A stretch of 64,000 nt of DNA from JAWMQL01 sp033283165 (GTDB taxonomy: Bacteria; Pseudomonadota; Gammaproteobacteria; Pseudomonadales; Halieaceae). The translations under genes were made by a program, and so were the position numbers. Of this stretch, positions 52,484 through 61,363 are shown piece by piece. How positions within the stretch are numbered: position 1 is the stretch's first letter; each line of letters starts with the position of its first letter. The stretch covers positions 1 through 64,000 of the forward strand of contig JAWMQL010000008.1 of the NCBI GenBank assembly GCA_033283165.1. Reading direction: 5' to 3'. The notes below the pieces were generated by a model, which was given only the letters and a program-made list of their open reading frames with translations, searched no databases and had not been told where the DNA came from.

Positions 52484-53074
52484 CTACTGGCCGCTGGCGT
52501 AGTAGTTGAGCAGCGCGTCGAGCTGGCCTTCTTCCAGACTCTCGACTGCGGCGCGCATCTTGTCGGGTTGTTGCCGGGCGCCGCTGGCGTACTGTGCCAG
52601 CGCGTACTGGAGATATTCCCGCCATTGCCCGGTCAGGATGCCCGCCGGCGGTTCGCCCTCCGCTGGCTGCGCCCCCGCTGAGTGACATTCCGCGCAATGC
52701 TCCTCGTGAATCGACTTGCCCTGTTCCGCCAGCGCACTATCAAACGGCTGGTCCGGGGGCACGCGATCGAATTGCGCGAAGTGCGCCGCGCCGCCGGCTA
52801 TCTCCTCATCGGTCATTTTGGTCGCAGATTTGCACTTCAACGCCATCTGGCCGCATTCGCGTTCGCCGGCGCGATAGGCTTTGAGGGCCGCTTCAGCGTA
52901 AGCGGGATTGAGGCTGGAAATGGAGGGTGATTTGGCCTTCTTGCTGTTGCCGTCGACTCCGTGGCACCTGGCGCAGGCCTTGAACTCGTCTCCCTCCGCC
53001 TGAACCGGGATGGTAGTCGCCAACAGAATAGTGCCCACCGCGAGAAACCCTGTGAGTAATGCCAGCTTACGCAT
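52484..53074 (-). CDS. Dihaem cytochrome c (c4/c553-like)
   Basis: A 196-residue protein with signal MRKLALLTGFLAVGTILLAT and haems CARCH and CAECH, arranged like a cytochrome c4 (two domains). ATG 53074 has AGGAG at a six-base spacing; ATG 53080 would have none. It heads the dihaem-tetrahaem-FeS-NrfD operon, behind a strong FNR box and a -10. Confidence 0.9.
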   Translation of the reverse strand: MRKLALLTGFLAVGTILLATTIPVQAEGDEFKACARCHGVDGNSKKAKSPSISSLNPAYAEAALKAYRAGERECGQMALKCKSATKMTDEEIAGGAAHFAQFDRVPPDQPFDSALAEQGKSIHEEHCAECHSAGAQPAEGEPPAGILTGQWREYLQYALAQYASGARQQPDKMRAAVESLEEGQLDALLNYYASGQ

Positions 53075-53116
53075 GTTCATCTCCTGTTATTATCCAGTGT
53101 TCTTCGGTTCTCCCGA

Positions 53117-53159
53117 TTATGACACCGGCGCGACCTGAGGGTTCTTGTTCGAGATCAAT
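53117..53159 (-). promoter_or_regulatory. FNR/Anr box and -10 of the dihaem-NrfD operon
   Basis: TTGTT-CGAG-ATCAA (53146-53159) matches the FNR consensus in 9 of 10 positions. On the minus strand CATAAT (53122-53117) is centred 33 bases from the box, the geometry of a class II FNR promoter (box at -41.5). The box is shared with the divergent octahaem gene. Confidence 0.75.
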
Positions 53160-53312
53160 ATTTCCGTTCCTATCGCCTCTGCTGCAAATAGTATTACGCC
53201 CCCCCCTGGTCTATTATTTGCCCTGTCAATCATGTGGACGGTTGGCGTGGGCTGGATTTTTTTGTGTTAAACGAGCCCGCGTATCCCCAACGGAATTATG
53301 GGAGAGTGCATA

Positions 53313-54644
53313 GTGTCGGGCCTCAACAAGCGCAATATTCTCATCGGGCTGGTGTTGTTCGGCGTGGCTTTTGTAGTCGTCGGCGCGGCCAGCGTCATCA
53401 CCTGGGAGTACTCCAACAGCAACGAATTCTGTGGCAACGCCTGCCACGCCGTGCATCCGCAGGAACCGTTTGCCCACGAGTTATCGGTGCACGCCAACGT
53501 GCAGTGCGTGGAGTGCCATATCGGGCGCATGGGCTTTTTCGAATCGGCCCTGGTCAAGTCCGGGCACGTCACCCACGCCTGGTCGCTGCTGGTGGGCTAT
53601 GATCGACCCACCGTGTCCCACTCCCTGCAGAGTGCCAACTCCTGCGAGAAATGCCACCCCAGTGACACCCACCGCAAAAACCCGATACAGATGATCAGCC
53701 ACTTTGCCGAGGACCGGGACAATACCGAGAGCCAGACCCTGCTCATCATGCGCCTGACGGGCCGCAACCTGGTCGCGGGAGAGGGGCGGGGCCTGAACTG
53801 GCATGCCAGTGGCGCCGTGCGCTACCGCACGGACGACCCGCAGCGGCAGCACATCAACTGGGTGGAGGCCACGCTGCCGGACGGCACCGTCAAGGTCTAT
53901 GAGCACGTGCGTTCCGGCGACGAGGAGCCGAAGGCAAGCGATGCCGAGATCCAGACCATGGATTGTTCCACCTGCCATAACCGGGTCGGCCACCCCTTCC
54001 CCAATCCCGAGCGCGCGCTGGACGATGCCCTAGCCAGTGGCTCGCTCAGTCCCGAACTGCCCTACCTGAAAAAAACCATGCGGGAATTGCTGGCACGTGA
54101 GATCGAGACCGAGCAGGACGCCCGCACCCAGGTGCGTGAGGCAGTGGATGAGTACGTGGCAAGCTATCCCGACGCGGCCACAGACGATATTCCCGATGTC
54201 CGTGCCTACCTGCTGGCTAAGGAGGATGACATCGTGGCGCTGAAGGTGGCCCGCGAGCACCTGGAAGACGCCAATATCAACTGGCAGTCATTTCCCGATA
54301 ACACCGGCCATCTGGATGGTCCGGGCTGTTTCCGCTGCCACAACGGCAGCCTGCAGACGGCGGAGGGTGTGCCCGTGCCGGTGAACTGCACCACCTGCCA
54401 CAGCGTGCCGCTGGTGACGGAGGATGGCAAGCTCCCCGCGTACTACACCGCCTTGCTGGACATGCCGTCCCCGGAGGATCACCGGGACCCCGCGTTCATG
54501 GCCAACCATGCGGACCTGTTCGACGACAGCTGCGAGGATTGCCACGGGGAACTGGACTTCGGGGACGACAACCTGAGCCACTGTGCCAATTCAGCCTGTC
54601 ACGGTACCGACTGGCAATACCTGGACTTCGAGGCCCTGTGGTGA
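53313..54644 (+). CDS. Membrane-anchored NapC/NirT-type octahaem cytochrome c
   Basis: About 443 residues, one N-terminal membrane helix (NILIGLVLFGVAFVVVGAAS), then a long periplasmic domain. Eight haem sites are visible: the first is CGNACH (CX3CH), then CVECH, CEKCH, CSTCH, CFRCH, CTTCH, CEDCH and a terminal CANSACH (CX4CH). The start resembles NapC/NirT quinol dehydrogenases, so a role taking electrons from the quinol pool to MtrA is inferred. GTG 53313 with GGGAGAG is preferred; ATG 53298 is an alternative adding five residues. Confidence 0.88.
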   Translation: MSGLNKRNILIGLVLFGVAFVVVGAASVITWEYSNSNEFCGNACHAVHPQEPFAHELSVHANVQCVECHIGRMGFFESALVKSGHVTHAWSLLVGYDRPTVSHSLQSANSCEKCHPSDTHRKNPIQMISHFAEDRDNTESQTLLIMRLTGRNLVAGEGRGLNWHASGAVRYRTDDPQRQHINWVEATLPDGTVKVYEHVRSGDEEPKASDAEIQTMDCSTCHNRVGHPFPNPERALDDALASGSLSPELPYLKKTMRELLAREIETEQDARTQVREAVDEYVASYPDAATDDIPDVRAYLLAKEDDIVALKVAREHLEDANINWQSFPDNTGHLDGPGCFRCHNGSLQTAEGVPVPVNCTTCHSVPLVTEDGKLPAYYTALLDMPSPEDHRDPAFMANHADLFDDSCEDCHGELDFGDDNLSHCANSACHGTDWQYLDFEALW

Positions 54645-54659
54645 GTTAACGGCAGGATC

Positions 54660-54687
54660 GTTGCCCCCGCAATAATGCGGAGGCAAC
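54660..54687. terminator. Hairpin between octahaem and mtrC ends
   Basis: GTTGCC-C-CCGCA, loop ATAA, TGCGG-A-GGCAAC: an 11-bp stem with one mismatch between convergent genes. There is no T-run, so termination would be weak or assisted. Confidence 0.5.
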
Positions 54688-54698
54688 TCAATCACCCG

Positions 54699-56981
54699 TC
54701 ACTCGTCGTGAGTGTGTTCTTCGTGCACATGCTCCACGTCCGCGATCCGCCCCTCGCCGTGACACACGGTGCACTCCTCGACCACGTCGCCGCTGTCAAT
54801 GGCCGCCTGGGTGGTGGCGAAATTGGCGCCGTTGGTGCGCATATGCGACCCGGCCTCCGCATCGTCGTGGCAGCTTGAGCAGGTGGCGGCGATGGGTGTG
54901 ATCACCAGGTCGTCGGTCGGGTCCTGCCGGTCGTCGCCAGTGTCCACACTGGTACCCAGTACGCCGTCAGGCAGCGGCAGGGTATAAGTGTCATCGTCGT
55001 GGCAGCTCTCACAGTCCGCCAGGTTGCCCGGGAAGTGCACGTGTTCCTCGTCGAACACATGGGTGCTGCGACCCTGGAAGCCGACGATCTGGATCGGGTT
55101 TTCCCGTATGCCGGCGGCGTGTATCGCGTGGATCATGGTCTTGAAGTGCAGGCTCTCCTCCTGCTTGCCGTCGGTGGGCGGGTCGGCCGCGATCTCGCGC
55201 ACCCCGCGGTCGGTATTGCGCGGGTTGTGGCAGGTTACGCAGCTGTTGATGTTGTCGGTGCGGTTGCCGCCGTGCAGGCTGAGCGAAACATGGCAGTTCA
55301 GGCAATTGTCCAGGTCCACCACGTCGCGTCGCGCAAAGGGTGTACCGTCCGGCTCGTCGATGGAGAAGAAGCCGTGGGCGTTGGTCAGGGGCACGCGCTC
55401 CGCCTCTTCACCCTCTTCCAGCTCGATGGACAGCCGACCCTCGATCACCGCCACCCCGCTGCCACTGACGGCGATACCGGGTGCCTGGCTGCCATCGGGA
55501 AGCGGAATCGGCAGGGTCGCCGTATAGCTGCCATCACCGTTAGCGGAGCCGGTCAGGGCGCTGGTGCCTACGGCACTGGCATTGTCCTCGCCGTTACCGG
55601 TGTTGTGGTAGTCGCGGGTATCCCAGGAAACGCGCACATTAACTGACGCGCCGGCAAAGGCCGGGTCGTTGGCCAGGTCGTAGTCCTCACCGGTCTCCGG
55701 GTTGCTGATGCGATAGGTCACGGCGGGGGTTTCGCCGGGTGCGGTGCCGGTTACACCCAGCACCTCGGCCAGGAACCGCGCGCTGGCCTCGGCAGCCAGG
55801 ATGCGATGGGAATCGCGGATGGGGCCCACCTGGCCGTCTTCTGCGTGGCAGGAGGCACAGTTGCTGTCATCGGGCTGGCCACCCGCGTGCTGGCTGAAGT
55901 CCAGGTCGTCGTGGCAGGCGCCACATACGGCTTGCTGCGGGTACTCATTCCAGTTGTCCCCATTGCTGGTCTGGGCGATGTTGTCGCGCTCGCCGATGGT
56001 CGCACTGCCCGCGTGGCAGCTGGTGCAGTTGCGGATGTCCTGGGGTAGTTCCAGATGGGAGTAGTCGTGCTTCGTGTCGTTGAAACCCCAGATGGCGTAT
56101 TCCCCGCCGGCCAGCACGCTGGGCAGGTTGGCGCCGCGGTGGATCTTGTGCACCATGACCTTGAAGTCCACCGTGTTGCCGCTGTTGGCGTCGCTGCTGC
56201 CGGGGTTGTGACAGGTCACGCAGTAGCGGGTGTCGCGGCGGTTACCGCCGTGCAGGCCCAGCGGGTTGTGGCAGTTGTTGCAGTTGTCGGTGGCGACCAC
56301 GTCCCGGTTGAAGACGCCGCTGGTGGCGCCGGTGGCGGGCACCCAGTCGTAGACCGGGTTTGCCGTGTCCCTGGAGCCGTCGAACTGCATGGCGACCCGG
56401 TGGGTGCGTTCGGGCTCGTAGGACAGGTCGATACCCTGGCTGTCGGCCTGGGCCTGGATATCCGCCGGCGGCTCCAGCACGGAGGCGGCCAGGCGGTAGC
56501 GGTAGGTGCCGTCGCCGTTGTTGGTGAATTCCCCGGCTCCCCGCTCGGCGGTGGCCTGCAGTCGGTCCTCGGTACCGGGGCCCACGCTGCCGGCGAACTC
56601 GATCCGGTTTATGTAGGACTGCCAGTTGCCGGTCAGGTTGCCCAGGTCGCTGGCGCGCAGCTTGGCCAGGGTGAAGCGGACATTACTTGTCTCCAGGTCG
56701 GTGATGGCAACGCCGTTGCCGTCCGTCAGCTGCCACTCGACCACCGCCCTGCCATCGTCCGGGATGTCGACGCTGGTGATCGTGGCGCGGAGTTCTTCCG
56801 CCTCGGCGTAGTGGGCGGGCGGGGGAGTTGGCTGGATCGGGGGGGGTGGCACCGGTTGGCCCGGCGCCGGCGGCCCCGGCTCCACACCTGGGGCGCGGTC
56901 GCCCCCACCACCGCCACCGCCACAGGCGGCAAGGAGGCCGATCAGGCCAGCCAACATCCATTTGCGCATCTGTGTAGCCAT
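54699..56981 (-). CDS. mtrC: OmcA/MtrC-family decahaem outer-surface lipoprotein
   Basis: A 760-residue lipoprotein: signal with lipobox LLAAC (C20), then a Gly/Pro-rich stalk (VEPGPPAPGQPVPPPPIQPT). Ten CxxCH motifs: CNNCH, CVTCH, CTSCH, CGACH, CASCH, then CLNCH, CVTCH, CESCH, CSSCH, CTVCH, five and five about a beta-rich middle domain, the MtrC layout. It would face outside and exchange electrons with minerals or partners. It follows mtrB by 19 bases. The His-rich tail (HVHEEHTHDE) is extra. Confidence 0.92.
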   Translation of the reverse strand: MATQMRKWMLAGLIGLLAACGGGGGGGDRAPGVEPGPPAPGQPVPPPPIQPTPPPAHYAEAEELRATITSVDIPDDGRAVVEWQLTDGNGVAITDLETSNVRFTLAKLRASDLGNLTGNWQSYINRIEFAGSVGPGTEDRLQATAERGAGEFTNNGDGTYRYRLAASVLEPPADIQAQADSQGIDLSYEPERTHRVAMQFDGSRDTANPVYDWVPATGATSGVFNRDVVATDNCNNCHNPLGLHGGNRRDTRYCVTCHNPGSSDANSGNTVDFKVMVHKIHRGANLPSVLAGGEYAIWGFNDTKHDYSHLELPQDIRNCTSCHAGSATIGERDNIAQTSNGDNWNEYPQQAVCGACHDDLDFSQHAGGQPDDSNCASCHAEDGQVGPIRDSHRILAAEASARFLAEVLGVTGTAPGETPAVTYRISNPETGEDYDLANDPAFAGASVNVRVSWDTRDYHNTGNGEDNASAVGTSALTGSANGDGSYTATLPIPLPDGSQAPGIAVSGSGVAVIEGRLSIELEEGEEAERVPLTNAHGFFSIDEPDGTPFARRDVVDLDNCLNCHVSLSLHGGNRTDNINSCVTCHNPRNTDRGVREIAADPPTDGKQEESLHFKTMIHAIHAAGIRENPIQIVGFQGRSTHVFDEEHVHFPGNLADCESCHDDDTYTLPLPDGVLGTSVDTGDDRQDPTDDLVITPIAATCSSCHDDAEAGSHMRTNGANFATTQAAIDSGDVVEECTVCHGEGRIADVEHVHEEHTHDE

Positions 56982-57000
56982 TTGCTTTCTCTCCCGGGTT

Positions 57001-59253
57001 TTATTGCCAGTGATAGGTCACTGACGCGCCCACATAGTGAATCTGTTCGTTGGCGTTGCGGTCCCCGAAGGTCAGCAACTTGCCAATGGTGTCTGTCTGT
57101 ACGCCTTCCCGCGCCCAGTCGTCAGTCTTGAAACGGTAGTACTGGTAGTGCAGTTGGAGATCGAGGCCCTCGCGGACCACCCAGCTGCCCACGGCCTCCA
57201 GGTGGTGCAGGGTGGTATCCACATCCGGCAGGTCGGAAGCGACCAGGCCGTCATCAAACGTCGTGAGCCGCTGCTCGGCGGTGGTATCAACGAAGCTGTA
57301 GTCCAGCGCCAGGGACAGGGCCTCGCTGGCCTGCCAGGTCAGCTGGGCACCCAGCGTGAAGCTGTCATCCTTGCTGTCCAGGTCCCAGTTGCGACCGGGA
57401 TCAGAGGCCTGGGGCAGCGGGGGGTAAATGGTGAAGGCGTCCTTTTCCTGGCCGCCGCGGAAGGCGCGACTGCTCTGCTCCGACTCGAACCGGTCAAAGC
57501 CGCCATAGACCGTCAGGGAAATATCGCTGCCCGGGGCATAACTGGCGCTGAGATTCAGGCGCTGCCAGTCGGTTTCGGTCAGGCCCAGTTCGCTCTTGTC
57601 GTAGTCGTCTTCGTGCCACAGCAGGTTCAGGGCCAGGTTCCAGTTGGCGCCCGGCAGGTAGCTGAGGTCGAGCTTCACCTCCTGCTGCTCCCGGTTGGAC
57701 AGGAAGAACTGGCTCAACTCGGGGTGGTTGATGTAACGCTGATTGTCCGGGGTGGCATTGATCAGTTCCGTGTCCAGCAGGGCGTAGTAGGACTGGTCCC
57801 ACTGGTAGGTATCGGCCTGGCGGTCACCGTACAGCAGTTCAATGTTGGCGCTGAACTGGCTCCAGGGCTGAATGCGGTAACCGAGGGTGTAGCGGTCCTC
57901 CTCGGTGTGATCGACCGCCGCGTTTTTGCGATCGATCTGCTCGAACGCGTATTCGAAGCGCAGCCGGCTGCGCAGGGGCAGGCGATAGCTCGCCTCGCCG
58001 CCCAGGGTTTCCGACTCGTAGTCACGGGCCGAGTTATACACGGTGAGCGCCGCCCGGGGCTGGTTCTGGCCGTCGCCGCGGATATAGCGGTAGCCGTCCC
58101 GGGGTACGTCGTAATCCCGCTCCCGATAGCGATAGAAACCATTCAGGTCCAGTTTCGGGAGGGGGCGCAGCAGCAGCTTGCCGCCGAACTGGGTGACCGC
58201 CACCTCGCCGTCGAGATTCGCCCGCGGCAGGGACTCGGGCGCCAGCAGGTTGCCGTTGGCGCTGTACTCCAGGTAGTCCTGGTCCTGGCTGTTGAGGGCG
58301 TAACTGCCATCGAATTGCAGGCGCGCATACGGGGACAGCACATAGACGCCGGTCAGTCGGGCGCTGCGCTGGTCGTTGTCGGGGGCCAGGCCAAGCCCGC
58401 CGGTGCCGCTCGGGTAGGCGACCCGCGGGCCGAAGGAGCTGTAGGGGTTCTGCCAGGTCAGGATCTCGTTCTTGTTGTCGAAGTCCGAGTAGGCGACCCG
58501 GCCCTCCACCGACAGGGCGCTGCCGCGGTAGGCCAGCCCCAGGTCCAGCTCCGTGGTGCGGTAATCCACCGGCAGTGGCAGCAGTACAGCGTCACCGGCG
58601 GAGCGGTCCGGGGCGATGGCGCCGCCAATGTCGCCGGTGCCCTCCCGGCTCTCGTAGGACAGGTGGGAGTCCAGGCTCCAGTGGTCGTTCAGGGAGGCCT
58701 CGATCTCTGCGAACAGCTTGTCACGCTCCAGCTCCCGCTCGAATCCGTGCAGGGAACCCGGCAACTGGTCCCAGTCGGCGGTGGACAGGCCGCTGGTCCA
58801 GTTGTCCGGTAACAGCAAGCGGTCGTCACCGCGGAACGGGGTGCGGCCGCTGTCGTTGCGCACCTGTAACTGGGAATCGAAGCCGACCCTGAACTTGAGC
58901 CGGCCGGGCCTGGCCCAGGTCGCCAGGCCCTCGCGTGTATCCAGTCCCAGGTCGGACAGGGATACCTGCCAGTAGCTGTCTTCCGCGCTGAAGTCCTGCC
59001 ACTGGAGGTTGCCGATCAGGTTGACACCGTTTTCGTGCAGGCCGTTGTACTGCCCGAACATGAAGTTGTCGTCGCTGGTGTGACTCAGGCCCAACTCGAC
59101 CCGGTTGCCCGCGGCTGCCAGCACTGCCGTGCCGGGTAGCTGCAAGGCCAGTGGCGTGTAAGCCTCGTCCTCGGCGGTCAGTGCATGCGATGCCGACAAC
59201 ACCAGGGAGGCCGCGGCGGTCAGTTGGAATGGCAGGCGAATCGAACGTTTCAT
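57001..59253 (-). CDS. mtrB: MtrB/PioB-family outer-membrane porin
   Basis: A 750-residue barrel with a signal (MKRSIRLPFQLTAAASLVLS) and many alternating beta strands, ending in the aromatic VTYHW-Q outer-membrane pattern. MtrB sheaths MtrA across the outer membrane. No cysteine is found anywhere, so the N-terminal CXXC of Shewanella MtrB is missing. ATG overlaps the mtrA stop by four bases. Confidence 0.92.
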   Translation of the reverse strand: MKRSIRLPFQLTAAASLVLSASHALTAEDEAYTPLALQLPGTAVLAAAGNRVELGLSHTSDDNFMFGQYNGLHENGVNLIGNLQWQDFSAEDSYWQVSLSDLGLDTREGLATWARPGRLKFRVGFDSQLQVRNDSGRTPFRGDDRLLLPDNWTSGLSTADWDQLPGSLHGFERELERDKLFAEIEASLNDHWSLDSHLSYESREGTGDIGGAIAPDRSAGDAVLLPLPVDYRTTELDLGLAYRGSALSVEGRVAYSDFDNKNEILTWQNPYSSFGPRVAYPSGTGGLGLAPDNDQRSARLTGVYVLSPYARLQFDGSYALNSQDQDYLEYSANGNLLAPESLPRANLDGEVAVTQFGGKLLLRPLPKLDLNGFYRYRERDYDVPRDGYRYIRGDGQNQPRAALTVYNSARDYESETLGGEASYRLPLRSRLRFEYAFEQIDRKNAAVDHTEEDRYTLGYRIQPWSQFSANIELLYGDRQADTYQWDQSYYALLDTELINATPDNQRYINHPELSQFFLSNREQQEVKLDLSYLPGANWNLALNLLWHEDDYDKSELGLTETDWQRLNLSASYAPGSDISLTVYGGFDRFESEQSSRAFRGGQEKDAFTIYPPLPQASDPGRNWDLDSKDDSFTLGAQLTWQASEALSLALDYSFVDTTAEQRLTTFDDGLVASDLPDVDTTLHHLEAVGSWVVREGLDLQLHYQYYRFKTDDWAREGVQTDTIGKLLTFGDRNANEQIHYVGASVTYHWQ

Positions 59254-60125
59254 CGTATCAGGCGCGCCCCCGACGGATGGTTGGAGCCGTGAATCTGGCT
59301 GTGGCAGTTGAGACAGCTCTTGCCCAGCAGATACTGGCTGGGCGCCCCGCCGGGCAGTCCCTCACCGCCGTAAGGCAGGCTGGGATGGAAAGCTGCCGCG
59401 TGGCACTGCTGGCACAGGGCCGGGCTGCGTGCGGTGAGCAGGCGCTCGTGCATGGAACCGTGCGGGCGGTGACAGGTACTGCAGTCCTCCGTCGCGGGGG
59501 TGTGTTCCCACAGGAACGGGCCGCGCTTGTCCTCGTGGCAGCTCAGGCAGTTGTCATTTACCGACAGCTGCTTCAGGCTCGCCTCGCCGAGGCTCCCGTG
59601 AGGATCGTGGCAATCGGTGCAGGCGGTCTTGCCTTCCCGGATGGGGTGCCTTGAGGGCAGGTTGAGCTCCGAGCGCACCCGCGGGTGGCAACCCAGGCAC
59701 AGCTGCTCCGCCTGGTGTGAAGCCGTGGCGAGGTCGGCCTGCTGGTGTGCATTGTGGCAGTCGTCGCAGGCCAGGTTTTCCTGCTCGTGCGCGCTGCCGC
59801 TCCACAAGCGATGATTCTGGCCTTCATGACAGGACTGGCAGCTGGCGGCGCGGTCGGGGGCGGGGGATTTCCAGTTGGGTCCGAAACTGACATCCGGTGA
59901 CTCGTCGCCGAGTGAGTCGACATGGTTGTCACTGGTGCCGTGACAGGCGATGCAGTTTTCCTCGTCGCCGGGCAATTTGCCGTGTACGGCGCCGCTCAGC
60001 CGGGCAACGGCCGGGTCGTCTTCAACCCCGTGGCAATCGAGGCACTGTGCGTTGCCGGCCAGGCTGAACACCAGCAGCAGGGCGCCACAGCAGATTGCTA
60101 CCCCCTTATTGTTGAATCCGGCCAT
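59250..60125 (-). CDS. mtrA: DmsE/MtrA-family decahaem cytochrome
   Basis: A 291-residue protein with signal (NNKGVAICCGALLLVFSLAG) and ten CxxCH: CLDCH, CIACH, CQSCH, CDDCH, CLGCH, CTDCH, CLSCH, CSTCH, CQQCH, CLNCH. It fits MtrA (periplasmic wire in MtrB). ATG 60125 is preferred to 60167. It heads the mtrA-mtrB-mtrC operon; the FNR box at 60253 lies 128 bases upstream. Confidence 0.92.
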   Translation of the reverse strand: MAGFNNKGVAICCGALLLVFSLAGNAQCLDCHGVEDDPAVARLSGAVHGKLPGDEENCIACHGTSDNHVDSLGDESPDVSFGPNWKSPAPDRAASCQSCHEGQNHRLWSGSAHEQENLACDDCHNAHQQADLATASHQAEQLCLGCHPRVRSELNLPSRHPIREGKTACTDCHDPHGSLGEASLKQLSVNDNCLSCHEDKRGPFLWEHTPATEDCSTCHRPHGSMHERLLTARSPALCQQCHAAAFHPSLPYGGEGLPGGAPSQYLLGKSCLNCHSQIHGSNHPSGARLIR

Positions 60126-60252
60126 TTTTAGAATGCTCCCGAGAAGCTTCGGCAGACAGGCATCCATTCCCTGGTTACCTTCTTATTGCCCCGTCAGTTT
60201 TATGGTTATCGGGTTTTCTTGCCAGCTTTTAAGGTGGGCGATACCCCTAATA

Positions 60253-60266
60253 TTGATCTCGATCAA
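60253..60266 (-). promoter_or_regulatory. Perfect FNR/Anr box before mtrA
   Basis: TTGATCTCGATCAA is a perfect match to TTGAT-N4-ATCAA. It lies between the mtrA start and the prenyltransferase stop, so it can only reasonably serve mtrABC. A poor -10 (TTAAAA, 60232-60227) is 30 bases from its centre. Confidence 0.75.
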
Positions 60267-60296
60267 ACTCTTGGGGTCAAATCCGGATGCGCCCTG

Positions 60297-61289
60297 TTAC
60301 AGCAGCAGGGAATCGGCCAGCAGGCCCACCAGGAACAGGCTGGTGAAACGGCGGGTATGGCGGAAGGCAAAAGCCGAAAACCACAGGGGCCAGACTTCTT
60401 CCGGGTACTCCGCCGGGCGCGCCGCGGGCTTGTCCTCGCGATAGACCCGGGCCAGCTCCGGTACCAGCGGCAGGCTGGCCAGAACCAGCAACAGGGGCCA
60501 GCCGAAGCTGCCGGTCGCCACGAGGTAGGTACAGATCAGGTACTGGGCCGCGACCATGGCCAGCACGCAGCTGCGTGAGCGACTCGCCCCCAGCAGGACC
60601 GGCAGGGTGTTGACCCCCTTGCCCCGGTCCGCGTCGAGCTTGTCGGTGTGTTTGCCGAACAGGACCGTGGTAGGCCCCAGCGCGAACACCAGGCTGAGCC
60701 AGGTGACCTCCCAGCTCCAGTGGCCGGCCACCACGTAGTAGGTGCCGCCGACCATCAACGGCCCCCAGACCAGCAGCACGGCGGGCTCACCCAGGCCGTA
60801 GTATTTCAACGGCCAGGTATAGAACAGCACGAAGAAGCACCCCGCCAGCATCAGGTTCAGGGTGAGTCCGGTGCGCTGCCAGACGAGGTAGGCGCCCAGT
60901 GCCAGGGCGATCGCCCCGGTAGTGCCCAGGTAGCGCCAGAACTGGCGCTCGCTCATGAGACCGTCCTCCAGCACGTGCACCCCGTACTGATTGCGGTAGT
61001 AGTTGTTCTTGTCGACACCGCGACGCGAATCCGTATAGTCATTGAGCAGGTTGTTGGTGGCGTGGGCGAACAGCAGGCCCAGGGTGCAGGCCAGCCACAG
61101 TTGCGGGTGAAAAGCCCCCGCCCGCCAGGCCATCAGCCCCCCCAGGCAGGCCGCGGTGAAGGTCATGAACAGCACCGAGGCGCGGCAGGCGATCAGCCAC
61201 TTGGCAACCGGGTCCAGGGGTTGCCACTCGGCGGCGCTGAGTTTGGGCATGCGGTCCAGGGCTCGCGCCCACATTTTTACGTCGATCAT
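60297..61289 (-). CDS. UbiA-family polyprenyltransferase (MenA-like)
   Basis: A 330-residue, about 8-9-span UbiA-superfamily enzyme. The two aspartate motifs are NNLLNDYTDSRRGVDKNNYY and GKHTDKLDADRGKGVNTLPV. N-x-x-x-D-Y-x-D is closer to MenA (1,4-dihydroxy-2-naphthoate prenyltransferase) than to UbiA, but I cannot be sure. It is on the same strand as mtrA, 171 bases ahead; an FNR box separates them. Confidence 0.8.
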   Translation of the reverse strand: MIDVKMWARALDRMPKLSAAEWQPLDPVAKWLIACRASVLFMTFTAACLGGLMAWRAGAFHPQLWLACTLGLLFAHATNNLLNDYTDSRRGVDKNNYYRNQYGVHVLEDGLMSERQFWRYLGTTGAIALALGAYLVWQRTGLTLNLMLAGCFFVLFYTWPLKYYGLGEPAVLLVWGPLMVGGTYYVVAGHWSWEVTWLSLVFALGPTTVLFGKHTDKLDADRGKGVNTLPVLLGASRSRSCVLAMVAAQYLICTYLVATGSFGWPLLLVLASLPLVPELARVYREDKPAARPAEYPEEVWPLWFSAFAFRHTRRFTSLFLVGLLADSLLL

Positions 61290-61363
61290 GGCCGGATCAT
61301 AACAGGCTTTTTTGACTTGGCGATGATAAGGTGACTTCCGGTTCAGTCAAAGGGATAACAATC

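Noticed and set aside
57037..58812. A 591-codon plus-strand open frame
   Set aside because: Antisense to mtrB, whose homology is clear.
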